A stretch of DNA of 64,000 nt from Biomphalaria glabrata (GCF_947242115.1 NC_074716.1:9811501-9875500), one strand, 5' to 3'; counted from the stretch's first letter, positions 48,715-61,935 are shown. Translations and numbers: made by a program. The notes: generated by a model not told the origin, from the letters alone.

Positions 48715-49330
48715 TGATGCAAATGGTTTTAGACTTTTTGTTAAATTTTTTATATTTTACATTTGTATTGCTACGTTATGTAAGCTCTGTCCTACTAACT
48801 ACTACATTTACCCAAAAATAATGTTTACTTTTTCTTAAGAGAAAGAAATCTATTTAGTATGTATATAAGTTGGACATAATTTAAAACAACAATGAATAAG
48901 TAGGTTTTCAAATTATCGCATGAATAGCCGCATATACAGGAAAGCACAGAACACTGAACTAAAGAAATATTTTTTTACGGAAATGTTTTTTTTTCTTTTT
49001 TTGAGGATTTGATTAAGAGATTGACCCTTTACAAAACATTTAGATCAATTAGATATTCATTATAAGACTTCAGTTAGGCAAGTTACATATTTAACTTCAC
49101 ATTCACCCTAACCCTATCCTTTGGTCTACTGGACCGCTCGGGCACCACACAAGATCTGTAAACCTTCTTTCTCCATCATATGTCTTTGATAGAATTTAAT
49201 TCTGATGTTATTTCTGAAAAAATTGATACCTGCCATTTTACCTGCCTGGGTGGACCACTTCGGAGGCCGATTTTGAGTTTGTGTTTCCAAACAAACTGTC
49301 TTTATAACCCTGTTATATTGTAATACACTT
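48715..49330 (-). mobile_element. RTE-like LINE 3' end
   Basis: An uninterrupted counterpart of the split copy at 9186-10060: caaatggttttagac at the left, aaccctatcctttggtctac in the middle, and the decayed coding end to 49320. Confidence 0.65.
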
Positions 49331-49813
49331 TTTCTTTTTTTAGATAGAAATTTTACTAGTCTTATTTATTTTGTAAGAAATGTGTTGTTAATTTTTTCAA
49401 AAGTAAATGCTAATTGGCCAGTTAAAAACGGACTCGTCTTAGTCTGTTATAATAAAGTAAAAATATGAAAAATAGTCTATTTATATTTATTAGTTAAAAT
49501 AAAAAAAAATATGCTGAATTTCACAGATGTAAATTATATACAAATGGTGGAAATTTTAAAACAAAGATTTTTTATATATGCACAAAACATTCAAATACAA
49601 TGGAACTCATTGTGGAACATGCTTATTAACACGAAATGTAATCAACATATATTTTTTTTTGTAACATAAAGGAGGTGCAACTACTACAGCTCATGATAGA
49701 TGAACGGCTGTTACAATGTACTAATAAGTAAATATATCACATTGATGGAACGAGTGAAGTAGAACTCTACAAGAGTAGATTGTGTGGTAAGAGTACTGGA
49801 ATTCATGTGTTAA

Positions 49814-49950
49814 CTCTTTTTCTCCGAATTGACGTTACCATCGTTGATTTGACGTAATTAAATGAAAATATCAGGTGACCGAGCCTCGCTCGGATGAATA
49901 ATTTGTTAAGGAAGGATATTTACCCGAAGTTATTTTGGGAATATTGTTGT
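49814..49950. repeat. TTAA-type MITE left end plus a shared block
   Basis: ttaactctttttctccgaattgacg resembles the MITE at 30741. It runs into gtgaccgagcctcgctcgga...ggatatttacccgaagttat, a block also found at 43197-43255. The right terminus was not found. Confidence 0.45.
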
Positions 49951-50223
49951 AATTACGAAAATGAACTATCGGGTAAAGACTATCAATCCGAAGAGTTGCT
50001 TTTTAGTTCTTTCAGTTCTCAATGTAATTGTACATGGCGATTAGAATAGAAAGTCCCCCCAATAGTAGGCCTATAGAAAACCACAGCTCACGTCTTAACG
50101 TTTTACATTGCTTCTTTCATGTAGAACTATTGGGCTATTATAGGCTTGTAAGAAAGTCTTTGCAGTATAACTTCTAAAATGGTTACTTCATGACATTTAA
50201 TACTGCAATTAGTATATTCATTA

Positions 50224-50845
50224 TGGCTCTGAGAAATGGACACTTTACAGAAAAAACTAAGACTTCTTGAGTGCTTTCACCAAAGATGCTTGCGCTCCAT
50301 CATGGACATACGGTGGCAGGACCGCACTACAAACAGCGATGTCCTTGCCAACGCCGGTATGGACAGTATAGAGGGACTTCTTATGGTCCGACAGTTGCAC
50401 TGGGTAGGGCACGTATCCCGTATGGGAGACGAACGAATGCCAAAGGCAGTCTTTTTTTGTGAGCTAAAAGGTGGTCGACGTGACAGAAGCGCTCCACGGA
50501 AATTCTTCAAAGACCAGCTTAGTCGTCAACTTTTCTTGGCTGACATAGAAGAGAGCACCTGGTTGTATGCGGCCTCCGAACGAGACAGCTGGAGGTCTCT
50601 CACGAAGGCCGCGGGATACACATTTGAGACAAAAAGAAAATCTGCTGCCGAGAACAAACGCAGACGGCGAAAAGAAAATCTAAATCGGCCACCTGCGGAC
50701 AATGGTTATGCTTGCCCTGGATGTGGCAAAATATGTAGGTCACAGTTGCGGCTGCACAGCAAAGGGAAATACTGCATTCCTCACTTATCTTCGGACTCGA
50801 ATTTCATACCATTTTGCAAGAATATGTATTGTGGTCTTTGGTGAA
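50224..50845 (+). mobile_element. LINE RT C-terminus with zinc finger (family 3)
   Basis: An open frame of 202 codons (50236-50844) encodes the end of a reverse-transcriptase polyprotein: HQRCLRSIMDIRWQDRTTN, RQLHWVGHVSRM, then RRDRSAPRKFFKDQL. A C-terminal CPGCGKICRSQLRLHSK finger follows. The frame is intact here, unlike the second copy at 52300. The 5' part (endonuclease, RT core) is absent, so this is a 5'-truncated insertion. Confidence 0.85.
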
Positions 50846-51238
50846 GTCGTTCAAGAAGTCTTAGTTGCTTTCTATAAAGTACTCATGTCTCAGATCCACA
50901 TAGATGGGTTGAGAGAATACTGGTTGACACTGATTTTCGTAGACAGGCGAGCGATTTATTTCGCCACACTCTCGCTTGGAGGCGTCCAAAAGCACGACTA
51001 ACCATGATCACATATCAAACTCTCTTTAAAGCAATGCGTCAATTGATACAATGCTTCCCAGATAATGTGAAGTTATCTACCACTTTAAGGGATGTCTATG
51101 GCAGTGATCTTTGGGCTGAGTAGGTTTTATTGGGTGACTTTTGGAACATGACTTCTGTTTTACCGAGGTTTATAGGTTAACAAATAAAAAAAAGGCAGCA
51201 GCGTGATGAAAATTCGTTGACCGCGAGCTGGATATCAT

Positions 51239-51654
51239 CAGGGCCAGCCCTAGGCCTATGCTGTCACAGTGGTGGACCCCGAAGGTTCAAAAGCCCCGCG
51301 CTAATTCTAGGTGTAAATTATTAAATTAAACCATTATAATTTATAATAGGGTTCCCGTGGTCTCCTTGTTTTCAAGGAGCTCCTGGAAATCTCATGAAAC
51401 TCATAAAAATGTCCTTAAAAAGACAAAATTGTCACTTTGGGGTGTCAATCAATATGGTAAACGCCAGTCCTACGCGTGATATAAAAAAACGGCATCGTCA
51501 GCTTTCATTTAATAAAAATGTAATGCAAATACGAATTTATTTTCTAATACAAAATCTTTATTTTCACTTATTATCCTTATCAATACCCTTACTGGTCCAC
51601 GCGCAATCCTCATTTTTTTCACATAGGGCCCCGCAAATGTTAGGGCCGGCCCTG
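51239..51654. mobile_element. CAGGGCC-TIR MITE, copy 1
   Basis: Ends cagggccagcccta / tagggccggccctg are inverted. The core includes gtaaacgccagtcctacgcg and ttcatttaataaaaatgtaa. It is repeated at 53244-53628, 61034-61442 and (diverged, with an insertion) 62524-63079. No clear target duplication. Confidence 0.75.
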
Positions 51655-52297
51655 ATTGTGCAAGTAAGGCATAGATAAGCTGTATTATGACCATTTCCTA
51701 CGTTTTGGTATTGGACAGCAGACTTCGAAGCTTAAACACATTGCAATAATTCACCAGCAAAATAATAACAAAGTAAAAGCTACCTACGGGTGTACGCAAT
51801 TCAAGTGTAAACAATTTATAAAGCCTTTAAAACACAATAACTAATCTTACATAAAGATATTTCATTATTTTTCTTCCATAGTTTCATAATGGATCAATGT
51901 AAATTAAGATGGTGCGCAAATGTTTAATTACGCCAATTGAATCATTTTTTACGAAGAAAAGCTTATTGTACAGCTGTGAGCCTAGTGACGTAAGCGGTGT
52001 CAAGTTTTTTTTCCCATTGACGTCATATAGAAAATTTCATTCATAAAACATTCTAGCCAAAATAAATTTTTCGATAATGAGCCATTTTCAAACCGATATA
52101 ACGGTCGACCTTGAGTTTTCCCGATGTGGCCAGTGAGTTGAGAATTTTTTTCTCACTATTATGCACATACCATGAACTTTTAAAGAAAATCGTTAGAGCC
52201 GTTTTCAAAATAAAATTTATATATATATATAAATATAAATATATATACATACATACATACATACATACAAGAATTGCTCGCTTAAGAGTATAGGATT
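51655..52297. repeat. Interspersed repeat ending in (CATA)n, copy 1
   Basis: From attgtgcaagtaaggcataga through gtgacgtaagcggtgtcaag and aaatcgttagagccgttttc to a (TA)n(CATA)n run and aagaattgctcgc. Near-identical at 53629-54292. A diverged relative is at 59450-59650. The 'agagccgttttc...catacatacata' ending is common in invertebrate retroposons. Confidence 0.65.
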
Positions 52298-52865
52298 ATG
52301 GCTCTAAGACATGGACACTTTACAGAAAACAACTAAGAATTCTTGAGTGCTTTCACAAAAGATGCTTGCGCTCCATCATGGACATACGGTGGCAGGACCG
52401 CACTACAAACAGCGATGTCCTTGCCAACGCCGGTATGGACAGTATAGAGGGACTTATTATGGTCCGACAGTTGCACTGGGTATGGCACGTATCCCGTATT
52501 GGAGACGAACGTATGCCAAAGGCAGTCTTTTTTTGGTGAGCTAAAAAATGGTAAACGTAACAGAGGCGCCCCACGGAAACGCTTCAAATACCAACTTAGG
52601 CGTCAACTTTCCTTGGCTGACATAGAAGAAAGCACCTGGTTGTATGCGGCCTCCGAACGAGACAGCTGGAGGTCACTTACGAAGGCCGCGGTGATACACA
52701 TTTGAGACCAAAAGAAAATCTGCTGCCGAGGACAAACGCAGACGGCGAAAAGAAAATCTAAATCGACCACCTGCGGACAATGGTTATGCTTGCCCTGGAT
52801 GTGGCAAAATATGTAGGTCACAGCTGGGGCTGCGCAGCCACGGGAAATACTGCATTTCTCACTAA
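52298..52865 (+). mobile_element. LINE RT C-terminus (family 3), second copy
   Basis: Matches 50224-50845 closely. It has frameshifts (around the VFFW/ELKNGKRNRGAPRKRF segment and in the AAVIHI/CPGCGK segment) and is a dead copy. Confidence 0.8.
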
Positions 52866-53243
52866 TATTATGGCTTTAGTAAGAATCACCAAAGGATGCA
52901 AAATCTCTACGTTATAGTGTAAAACGTGCACCTAGTAACAAAGTAAAATCGCGCATTTCTTTTCTAAGAGACTTAAAAACATCACATTAGTATTGTAAAG
53001 AAGCGTTATTGTGAGACATCTCTGCTACTCCGACAACCTTTCAGCTTACTAAAAAAAAGATTGTCAAAATATGTTCGTCCCCCATGCGGAATAAGTGCCA
53101 CGCAAAGCGTGACTGTCGGATTTTAAGATTTTAAGATGTCTATGTGCGGTGATCTTTGGGCTGAGTATGTTTTATTGGGTGACTTCTGGAACATGTTTTA
53201 CTGAGGTTTACTTGTTAACCGTTGACCGCGAGCTGGATATCAT

Positions 53244-53628
53244 CAGGGCCATCCTTAGGCCTATGCTGCCGCAGTGGGCCCTGAAGGTTCATAAGCCCTG
53301 CGCTAATTCTAGGTGTAAATTATTAAATTAAACCATTATAATTTATAATAGAGTTCCCGTGGTCTCCTTGTTTTCAAGGAGCTCCTGGAAATCTGAAACT
53401 CATAAGAAAAAGACAAAATTGTCATTTTGGGGTGTCAATCAATATGGTAAACGCCAGTCCTACGCGTGATATATAAAAACGGCATCGTCAGCTTTCATTT
53501 AATAAAAATGTAATGCAAATACGAATTTACTTTCTAATACAAAGTTTTATTTTCACTTATCCCTACCCTTACTGGTCCGCGCGCAATCCATTTCACATAG
53601 GGCCCCGCAAATATTAGGGCCGGCCCTG
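53244..53628. mobile_element. CAGGGCC-TIR MITE, copy 2
   Basis: Same element as 51239-51654 with small deletions. The flanking sequence is also shared (gaccgcgagctggatatcat on the left), so this copy arose by duplication of the region and not by separate insertion. Confidence 0.75.
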
Positions 53629-54292
53629 GTTGTGCAAGTAAGGCATAGATAAGCTGTGTTATGACAATTTCCTATGTTTTGGTATTGTACAGTAGACTTC
53701 GAAGCTTAAACACATTGCAATAATTCACCAGCAAAATAATAACAAAGTAAAAGCTACCTACAGGTGTACGGAATTAAAGTGTAAACAATTTATAAATCCT
53801 TTAAAACACAATAACTAATTATACATTAAGATATTTAATTTCATTATTTTTCTTCCATAGTTTCATAATGGATCAATGTACAATAAGATGGTGCGCAAAT
53901 GTTTAATTACGCCAATTGAATCATTAAAACTTTTTCTTGTTTGCGAAGAAATGTCTTAGTGTACTGCTGTGAGCCTAGTGACGTAAGCGGTGTCACGTTT
54001 TTTTCCCATTGACGTCATATAGAAAATTTCATTCATAAAACATTCTAGCCAAAATTAATTTTTCGATAATGAGGCATTTTCAAACCAATATAACGGTCGA
54101 CCTCGAGTTTTCCCGATGTGGCCAATGAGTTGAGAATTTTTTTCTCACTATTATGCACATACCGTGAACTTTTAAAGAAAATCGTTAGAGCCGTTTTCGA
54201 AATAAAATTTATATATATATATAAATATAAATATATATACATACATACATACATACATACATACATACAAGAATTGCTCGCTTAAGAGTATA
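53629..54292. repeat. Interspersed repeat ending in (CATA)n, copy 2
   Basis: Near-identical to 51655-52297, with a longer (CATA)n. Confidence 0.65.
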
Positions 54293-54404
54293 GGATTAAT
54301 GTTTGATTTTATAAACTTGACTTTGTGTTCTATAAAAAAGAGCATACAGCCCCCCAAATACCAAATTAAACATGTAGTAAATTAAATGCTACGAAAATAA
54401 GGGA

Positions 54405-54690
54405 ATGCGCCGACCGAGGCTCGAACCAGTGACTCTGGATTCGCCTAAGCGATAACGCACAAAGTGAACTTAACCTCTAGACCATCGGAGAGTCCGAAAA
54501 TACATTCTTCTGATCCAGAGCAAATTACCACCCCAGTGGTCAAAGGTCACAAGCCGCAGATAGCCCCTCCCCTACATCGCAGCATCCGTTCACTAACAAC
54601 TTCAATAGAGCCGACACAGACAGCCGTTAGGCATGTATTAGACAAACAATGGCTCTATCTAATTGTATATCTCTCATAATGACAAGTGGA
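54405..54690 (-). repeat. SINE family C with tRNA-like head
   Basis: On the minus strand, gatggtctagaggttaagtt is followed by ctggttcgagcctcgg, which look like A and B boxes, but no proper cloverleaf forms, so it is not a tRNA gene. The body is related to 57170-57345 (agagctgacaccaac / agagccgacacagac). Confidence 0.5.
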
Positions 54691-54760
54691 CAACATAAAC
54701 ACATTACATCTAGAATACAATTTATAGAATACAAGTAGCAACACATTTCCAGATCAAATG

Positions 54761-54766
54761 TTTATT
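54761..54766 (-). terminator. Poly(A) signal of temptin 2
   Basis: Minus-strand AATAAA about 50 bases past the predicted stop. Confidence 0.65.
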
Positions 54767-54814
54767 GATTTAATATTGGGTTGTTGTTGTTTTTGTTGTG
54801 TCAACGAGTTCTGT

Positions 54815-57800
54815 CTAATGAACAGCTTGGCGTGCTCTTGGAAAACATCCTTCAACATTGTGAATACCTGAAGTCAGACAACAGAAGCTTTGGTGTTAAG
54901 CAGAAAATACTTTTTAAATAATACTTTAGGTTTACTTAAAACTAATAATTGCAATGTCTTTGATTTAGAAGATTAAGGATCAGTGCAGTGTCTGACGTGA
55001 CTAAGCAAACCCAGTTGCCGACAGTTGCGACCTACATATTTTTCCCGCATCTCATACAGAGAAAGCCGTTGTCCGGCGGCGGTCTACTTCTTTTTTTTCT
55101 TTACTTAATAATCTCTTACGTAATTAAAAAAAAACATTTTAAAGTCTTTTTTTTTAACTTTCTAATTTTCTTCTATTAATTATGAAATAGTAATGCAGGG
55201 AGTAATGGTAAATAGCCTGAAGTTAAATTAAGCAATCGCGTTTTTATTCATTTCCCACCGACACAGAGAAATGTGTGTTAGTTACCTTAGTGCGGGTGAG
55301 ATTATTCCTACCATAGCTCATGTCCAGTCTTAAATCTCATTACATTCTACGAGAAAACCGAAGCCCTTCTACGACTAAAGGAAGCCAAATGCCGGGCCTA
55401 TGGTGACACTATTAGGTCTATGTTGACAAGTTTCTCGTGTTTACCTGGATGTGTGACGTTGCCTGTCCATGTTGGCTGTAAGCCTTGGTGCCATTGACAG
55501 TAAGGATCGCCAAGTTCGAATCCGTTTGTTAGACCATCTCCGTCAGAGTCATGCCAGCAAAGCTCTTGTGTCCACTGCAATAAAGTCAATATAAGAGTTG
55601 TTGAGAAGTACTTTCAGTTGAAGTAAATGGCTGATATTTTTGAAGTTCATTGATAACAATCGTCACTGATGGAACAAATTTCAAAGTTCATTTTCTTTTA
55701 ACAAACTCTTTTCATCTCGTACCGTCGTGGAAACAAAAACCTGGGTGGAACCTGGGCACCGTTCTCGAAAACGGCTCTAACGAGTTTCCAGAAATTGGGC
55801 AGTTAATGTTTATCGTTTGGAAAAAAAATTACTAGCTCATGACCACACTTTTAAAGTATATATAAAAAATTAAATGTAACTCGAGATTTACAACATATCT
55901 TGAAAGTACTATATTTCTTTTAGTATTTCCGCATATGGGTATTAAATTATTCAAGAGTTTAATCAATTAATTATCATGAAAATGTTGCACATCGACTTCT
56001 AGGTCTCAGTCTAAAAGCCTATCATTAGAATAGTAAAACGTCTTCTAAATTTACACTTTAGCTTGACCAGGTTTTTTTTTTCTCTGAAGATTGTGGGGAG
56101 AGGGCTGGTCAAGGACATTTAGAGCTAAATAATCGCTCTGTAATGTAAGAAAAAAAATATTTTAACATTTTTTTTCCTTGGGTCTTTTAATTATTTACTT
56201 TAATTAAAAAACTTTCTACTAATTCATGAACTTAGTTTGATAGACAAGGAGTAACTAATTTCCCATGTTATATTTATTGGCGATTTATATACTGTATAGG
56301 AAACTAAGCTACTGACAAGTCCCAATACTTTTAATTAAGAATACTGCATGCAATGTAACGGAAACATTTACTTACTACTTCAACAAGGACTGGCACAAAA
56401 CAATATAAGCTTATACAATTAGACTGTGTATAGATAACATAGATCTTATTGTAGAGAAAAAATATGAGTAGAATTGATCTGTTATATATTAATCAAATGT
56501 TTATTTGTATTGTAATTTGAAGGTAAACAAAATTAGATATCAAATATTTTCTGTAATCCATTGTATTTTAATGTTAATAATGAACTAATTGAACTAATGC
56601 TAATAATGAACTAATTCTAAATTGCTTTGTACAAAACTCTAATAAAAAAAAAATAAAACACTATTCCATCTCGATGACGTAAATACATATTATGAAGACT
56701 GAATCAGAGACATTGCTACGCCACACAATTAGGACAAGTCCATTCATCATTGTTTTGACAACTAGAGCTAGGAGATTATATATGACACATATACAAGAGA
56801 TAGCCTAACCCAGTTCATGAGAAACATCAACCTGTGCTAAGTAAGCCTCGAGACATGGATTGACTTATGATTCATACTTGAGCCTTACGTCTGATTCAAT
56901 AATTTATATTAGCAAATAAAAAAACTATACTTTTTATATGCTTTGTGATGTACATAGCGTGTTGTTCCTAGTTACACGTTTGATTTTTCATTTCTTTAAA
57001 TACAGTTTTGTATAAGTAGATAGTTTTTTGTTTATTTTCTTTGCACGCATACGATTCTTCTAGTATAAATGTGATGTTAAGTGCTGTAGCAATGAAGGAA
57101 GTTTAGATAATAAACTATATTTTTTTATATAAGAGAAAAAGGTGAACTAGGTTAAAAAAGCGAAACAATAACAGTTCCAAACTTTGCTACCCAGAGGTCG
57201 AACGTCACATGACTTAATCAGACCCGCTTCACCAAGCCTCACCCATTTTCAACAACAATCTTAACAGAGCTGACACCAACAAATACTAGGCTTTATATTA
57301 AAAGACAAAGCAAAGGCTGTATTGATATGAAATGCCTCGTAATGGTACAACTAGATAACACAATAACTTAAGAAGCTTCAGATAAAACTTTAATATGGTA
57401 GAAGCTTTAGCAGTAAACCAAGTACAAACCGGAAGTGCTGAAAGTAAGGATAGGATAGGAGAAAAAGTAAAGTTTCCATTTCAGACCTTGCAATTTCTAG
57501 GGCAGATGATGTTGAAGTCATTTGTTTCTTTGACCAACGCTTAATGAGCAGGATGTCATGTGGCCAGCACAACGACATATCGCCTTTACTTTCCCCAACT
57601 TAAAGTCAGGTGCCCCCCCAAAAAAAACCCGATATTCTAATTCAAGTCTTCACCAAGAATCGAACCCAGGATCCCAGGTTCGGAAACCATGCACTTAACC
57701 ACTCACCCTCCCAATAGGATTTGGAGGTACATTATAAATCATATATATATATATATATATATATAAATATAGCATTAAAGATGGAAGTGATAGCTTTTAG

Positions 57801-60491
57801 AGTCTAACCAGAGTCTGCGTCTGATGATTACAAATGTCATTTAATGTAAAGTTCCCCTTTCAGACCTTGCGATCTATAGGACAGATGATGTAAAGGTCAT
57901 CTGTTTCTTAGGCCATGGTTAACGAGGGTGTCATGTGGCCAGCACAAAAATCTACCGCCTTTTTTTTTTTTCAAAACTAATGTTAGGTATCCATTAGAGC
58001 TGGGTGGACTCAGAGGCGCCCAAGGATCCCGAAATTAAAAACCCCAGTCTTCCCCAAGAGTCGAAGCGGGACCCCGGTTCGAAAGCCAAAACGATTTACC
58101 GCTCAGCCGACGCGCCTCCAATCTAATGTGTTGAAACGACAAGTAAATAAAAAAAAAAGTAATGAGTGGTAAAAAAAACATTGAAATAACTAAAAGATTT
58201 TTTGTATTGCCAAGTATGTGTCCGTTTAGTAAAGCATGTGGAATCTTTACTATTAGGGCACTATTAAAAGATGGGAGATAAGTCTTTGAAATGTACATTC
58301 TACAGGTCCTTTTTTTTCTAATTAATATATAATCGTACCGGTTGACGCTTCTAAGTGGTATTAACTTCAAAGAAATTATATTAAGGTCACTACTATCCTT
58401 TAAGAGTCCTTTGTATCTGCAATAAATCATTGAAAATTTTGACTTTTTAAAATTGAGGTTTATTTATATATCATTTCATGGCCTTTCTAGCGCTTACCTG
58501 TCGCCCTGCGGCTTGAAAGTCGTGGCCGAATGGATTAAGATGTCCTCCTCCCTGGGGGTTGTAGTGACCTACTCCGTGCCACGGTTGACTTGGCTCACAT
58601 GGGTGGGTCACACTATCTCCACTTGGGATATGGCTGATGAATTCATGGTAGCAGTGGACAGTGGCTAGTAACAGGGCGCAGGTCAAGAAATATCTGAGAA
58701 GAAACATGTACTATTCACAATTCCTAAGGATTCGTGAAAGTGTTTACATATCAATTCAGCCTCCAGGACTTTGTACTTATGCGATAATTTGCTCATATTA
58801 TCCTTAGATCTATAACGACATCTAGACCTTGTAACATATTGGTATTATATGTACATTTGCACACTAGCGCGTCAGTGCAACACCGCTTGCGTTTACGTAA
58901 TAAATGGAGTTCCTAATATGTCTTCCCTCTTTAACACTACTTTGTTATTTGTGTAACATAAATATTCTACAAATCTAATACCAGTCCTAGACGTCTGATT
59001 TAGAACTCTTAATATCTAGTCTAGATCTAGATCTACTACTATAGTATAGCTGTAATCTATATTCGATTTTAAGTAAAAAAAAATTAGTTCAGCTTAGATG
59101 TTCTTTCAATAAAATTGAATAAATTTAAAATGTACCCTGTTAATGTTATCGTATAATTTCGCTATAGTATGGCTGACTACGCTTTTTTTTTCTAATTCTA
59201 AGTCTAGTCAAGCCAAATTTAGATTTTTGTTTTAATTTCCCGTGTGGCCAACGAACTAGTAATTTTTTTTTTAGATCAGCTTTCCTCTGGACCCAAGTAC
59301 CTTGAAGTTCTGACTACTAAAGGTATTGTAGATATAAAAATAGAATAGTCCAGATTGAATTCTACTAAAGACTGTGCGCAAAATATTCCTAAATGTCTTT
59401 TGCTTATTTAACTATGTCGTAAACATAAACGGGAATTTCCACTGACGAGTTAAAGATAGAGATCTCCAGACCAAATTTAATTGTAAGATTATATTTTGAA
59501 AAATTATAACGGTCAAACCAGAGTTTTCCATATCTGGCCAAAAGGCTAATATTTTTTTCCCCAAAGATATACTTAAACTGTAAAATGTTTTGGAAAATCG
59601 TTAGAACAGTTTTGGAGATACATATCTTGGTTTCAGGTTCCATGATTTGCTTATAAAGAATTTTCAAGCTAACAAGAGGAATTGTAGAGAATCACTATAG
59701 TTATTTCGTCAATTATGTAAATGTAGTAGAAACAATGATTACCGCAATTTCATGGATAAATAAAACATGCAAATGCTGTAGGTTGGGTCAAGGCCATATT
59801 GATGATGCCAACATCATGGAGATATGAACGTTACAAACGTCAGCGATACAATGAACTTGCTAAATAGGACAATGCAATGATAAGACTAAAGGAAATAAAT
59901 GGATAGATTAGCTAAGCATATGCCATAAATTACTTAGCTAAGCATATGCCATGGGTTAATTAGGTAAACACTTGCCACATCTCATAAGGTAAGAGAATCC
60001 TGTAATTAGATTTATGTAAGAAAAATGCCATGGATTCATTAGCTAAGAAAATGCCATGGAATCATTAGCTAAGCTAATGCTATGAATGGATTTGGTAATC
60101 AAATAGATTTTGTAGAGATGAAAGAATGCTGGACATATATTAGATAGCCTAGATACTCTTTTAAAATTGCACTAATGGCTTGTTTACAATTTCTTGATTT
60201 GATTGTTCAATTTAGTGATAGGAAACACTTTAAATTCAAAATATTTGCGCTTAAATTGAATTTTTTCTCATTGCGTTTACTCCCAAGTTTACAAACATTG
60301 AATATTTTAAAGGTTCATACAAAATAAAGCATGAAAACAATCTAAGCTGTTCTAGAACATTTAAGGAAACGATACTAGAAAGGGACGGTAAGCCAGAAGA
60401 TTTGAAGACAGCCTTATTATTAGAAAAAAATGCATCTTAATAAAACGCAAACATAAATAGATGTATGTACTTACCCAACAGAAAGCAACAT
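54815..60491 (-). CDS. Temptin-like secreted protein 2
   Basis: Four coding exons: 60491-60475 (donor gtaagt), 58693-58498 (acceptor cttctcag, donor gtaagc), 55574-55445 (acceptor attgcag, donor gtaaac) and 54867-54815 (acceptor ctgacttcag, stop TAG). They join in phases 2, 0 and 1 and give 131 residues. There is a signal peptide (MLLSVGYFLTCALLLATVHC). The WHGVGHYNPQGGG segment (44-56), DSDGDGLTNGFELGDP motif (80-95) and four mature cysteines (38, 77, 97, 122) match temptin 1. Exons 2 and 3 are exactly the same length in both genes (196 and 130). The body is clearly diverged, and the C-terminal tail (IHNVEGCFPRARQAVH) shares almost only its cysteine and initial GI with temptin 1. Introns hold SINEs. 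The role as a water-borne cue is inferred from the family. Confidence 0.88.
57170..57345 (-). repeat. SINE family C fragment
   Basis: The body only; shares the cagagctgacacc...gcaaaggctgtatt layout with 54405-54690. It lies in temptin 2 intron 2. Confidence 0.4.
57474..57718 (-). repeat. SINE family A, complete
   Basis: From cagaccttgcaatttctagg to ccactcaccctccc, with ggatcccaggttcggaaacc in the head. It lies in temptin 2 intron 2. Confidence 0.8.
57845..58122 (-). repeat. SINE family A, complete, best copy
   Basis: From gtaaagttcccctttcagac to gctcagccgacgcgcctcc. On the minus strand the head reads ggctgagcggtaaatcg, a Ser/Leu tRNA-like A box. It is the most complete copy in the window. 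It lies in temptin 2 intron 2. Confidence 0.85.
59440..59660. repeat. Diverged relative of the (CATA)n repeat
   Basis: Shares aaaaattataacggtcaaac, gttttccatatctggcca and ggaaaatcgttagaacagtt with 52075-52205. It lies in temptin 2 intron 1. Confidence 0.55.
59920..60100. repeat. Degenerate tandem repeat, about 25-30 bp
   Basis: Repeated ttagctaagcatatgccat / attagctaagaaaatgccat motifs with variable spacing. Confidence 0.65.
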
Positions 60492-60560
60492 TCTTGTTTC
60501 CAGGCAATATTCTTGTCCTGCCAACTCTGATTAAAATCCGAATTGAAAATCTTCTGAATG

Positions 60561-60567
60561 TTTTATA
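60561..60567 (-). promoter_or_regulatory. TATA box of temptin 2
   Basis: Minus-strand ggttataaaac about 70 bases before the ATG. It predicts a start of transcription near 60535. Confidence 0.6.
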
Positions 60568-61033
60568 ACCGAATCAAACCTAAATTGGATATAGTCAGGG
60601 GCGGCAAATTAACAGGTTCAGCTTTTATTTCATTTCATTTCAATTTGTATCTACCTCAGGGTCATAGTTACTTTCACTTGAACAGAAGAACACAGGTATT
60701 ACCTTTTCCTTCAATTAAATTATAATTACTTCCAGACTATTTTTACTATCTCTGCTAATTAAAAGACTTCTTGGCTGCATAATCAGCCTCTCTACCTCTC
60801 AATACATCTTTATATTTAACACTTTGACTACGACACTGCTTAACAACACTTACATCTTTGATGTCAGAGTGACTGACAGCTTGATTGACACATTCGCTGT
60901 TTCAATTAAGCATCTCAGTACTAGTGACATGTCCAAATCTTGGCCCAAAATTCATCCATGTTTACAGATTAAAATACCGTCGTGACATTAAACACTTCAT
61001 TCCAATTTCTCTATGGCGCGTAGTCTATAGAGC

Positions 61034-61442
61034 CAGACTTAGGACACCGCAAACTAAGCGGTCGCAGTGGACCCCGCACTTTCATAGGACCCGTGCAAAT
61101 TATAGGTGTCAATTATAATATTAAACCTGTATAACCTATATATAATGACAGGGTTTCCGCGGCCTCTTGATTTTCCTGGGCCTCCTGCAATATATATATA
61201 TAAATCTCCAGAAAACTCATAACAATCAAATGACTAATAGAAAAAGTTGTCATTTTGGGGGCGCCAATCCTACGCGTGATTAAAAAAAACGGCATTGTCA
61301 ACTTTCATTTAATAAAAATTTATAGCAATGAAGAATGTATTTTCTAATTTTCTTAATTTTGACGTTATGCTTATCCCTACCCAGACTGGGCTACGCGCAA
61401 TCCTTTTCGCATAGGTCCCCGCAATTGTTAGGGCCGTCCCTG
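61034..61442. mobile_element. CAGGGCC-TIR MITE, copy 3
   Basis: Core matches 51239-51654 (aataggtgtcaatta, tcctacgcgtgattaaaaaa, tttcatttaataaaaatt). The right end ttagggccgtccctg is well kept; the left end is decayed. Confidence 0.7.
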
Positions 61443-61674
61443 GTGGTCTCAAGAGAGTGTCCTTACATGCTACACCTATAAGTAGATTTAAATTCTAGCT
61501 GTCATTTTAAGATCAATAGATACGTTCTACGTCATGAGAATTTGTTGTTCCATATTCTTGTACAAATGTGTACAAATACTCATTCTTCCCTAGTACTAAT
61601 AGAGCAGGTCCTTGAACTGTACTAGTGCCAGTTTGTAGTACTTTTCACAAAACTTAAATCAAATAATCAACTCA

Positions 61675-61935
61675 CTCTATCTGCCTGTCTGTGTGTATAG
61701 TAAAAAGTTGAAAACGTTCTTTCTCCACACATTATTGGTAATTAATTATTTTATTTGGTATTGAACAAGGGAAAGAAAGTGTACTTGATGAGGTGGTATA
61801 AGTTTAATTATTCCCCTTTATACTTTGTCTCTTTAAAGTTTGAAGCTTTTTTTTCATTGGTACTTTTCCGGCACAGTGGTTAGTGTGTTGGCTTGAGGAG
61901 GGTTGAGCCCTTGGGTTCGAATTAAACTCGTGCAA
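61675..61935 (+). repeat. SINE family B, second copy
   Basis: Starts ctctatctgcctgtctgtgt and ends with the tRNA-like block cacagtggttagtgtgttgg ... gggttcgaattaaactcgtg. Confidence 0.55.

Noticed and set aside
54405-54490. Possible tRNA gene on the minus strand
   Set aside because: A- and B-box-like motifs are present but the acceptor and T stems do not pair. It is the head of a SINE.
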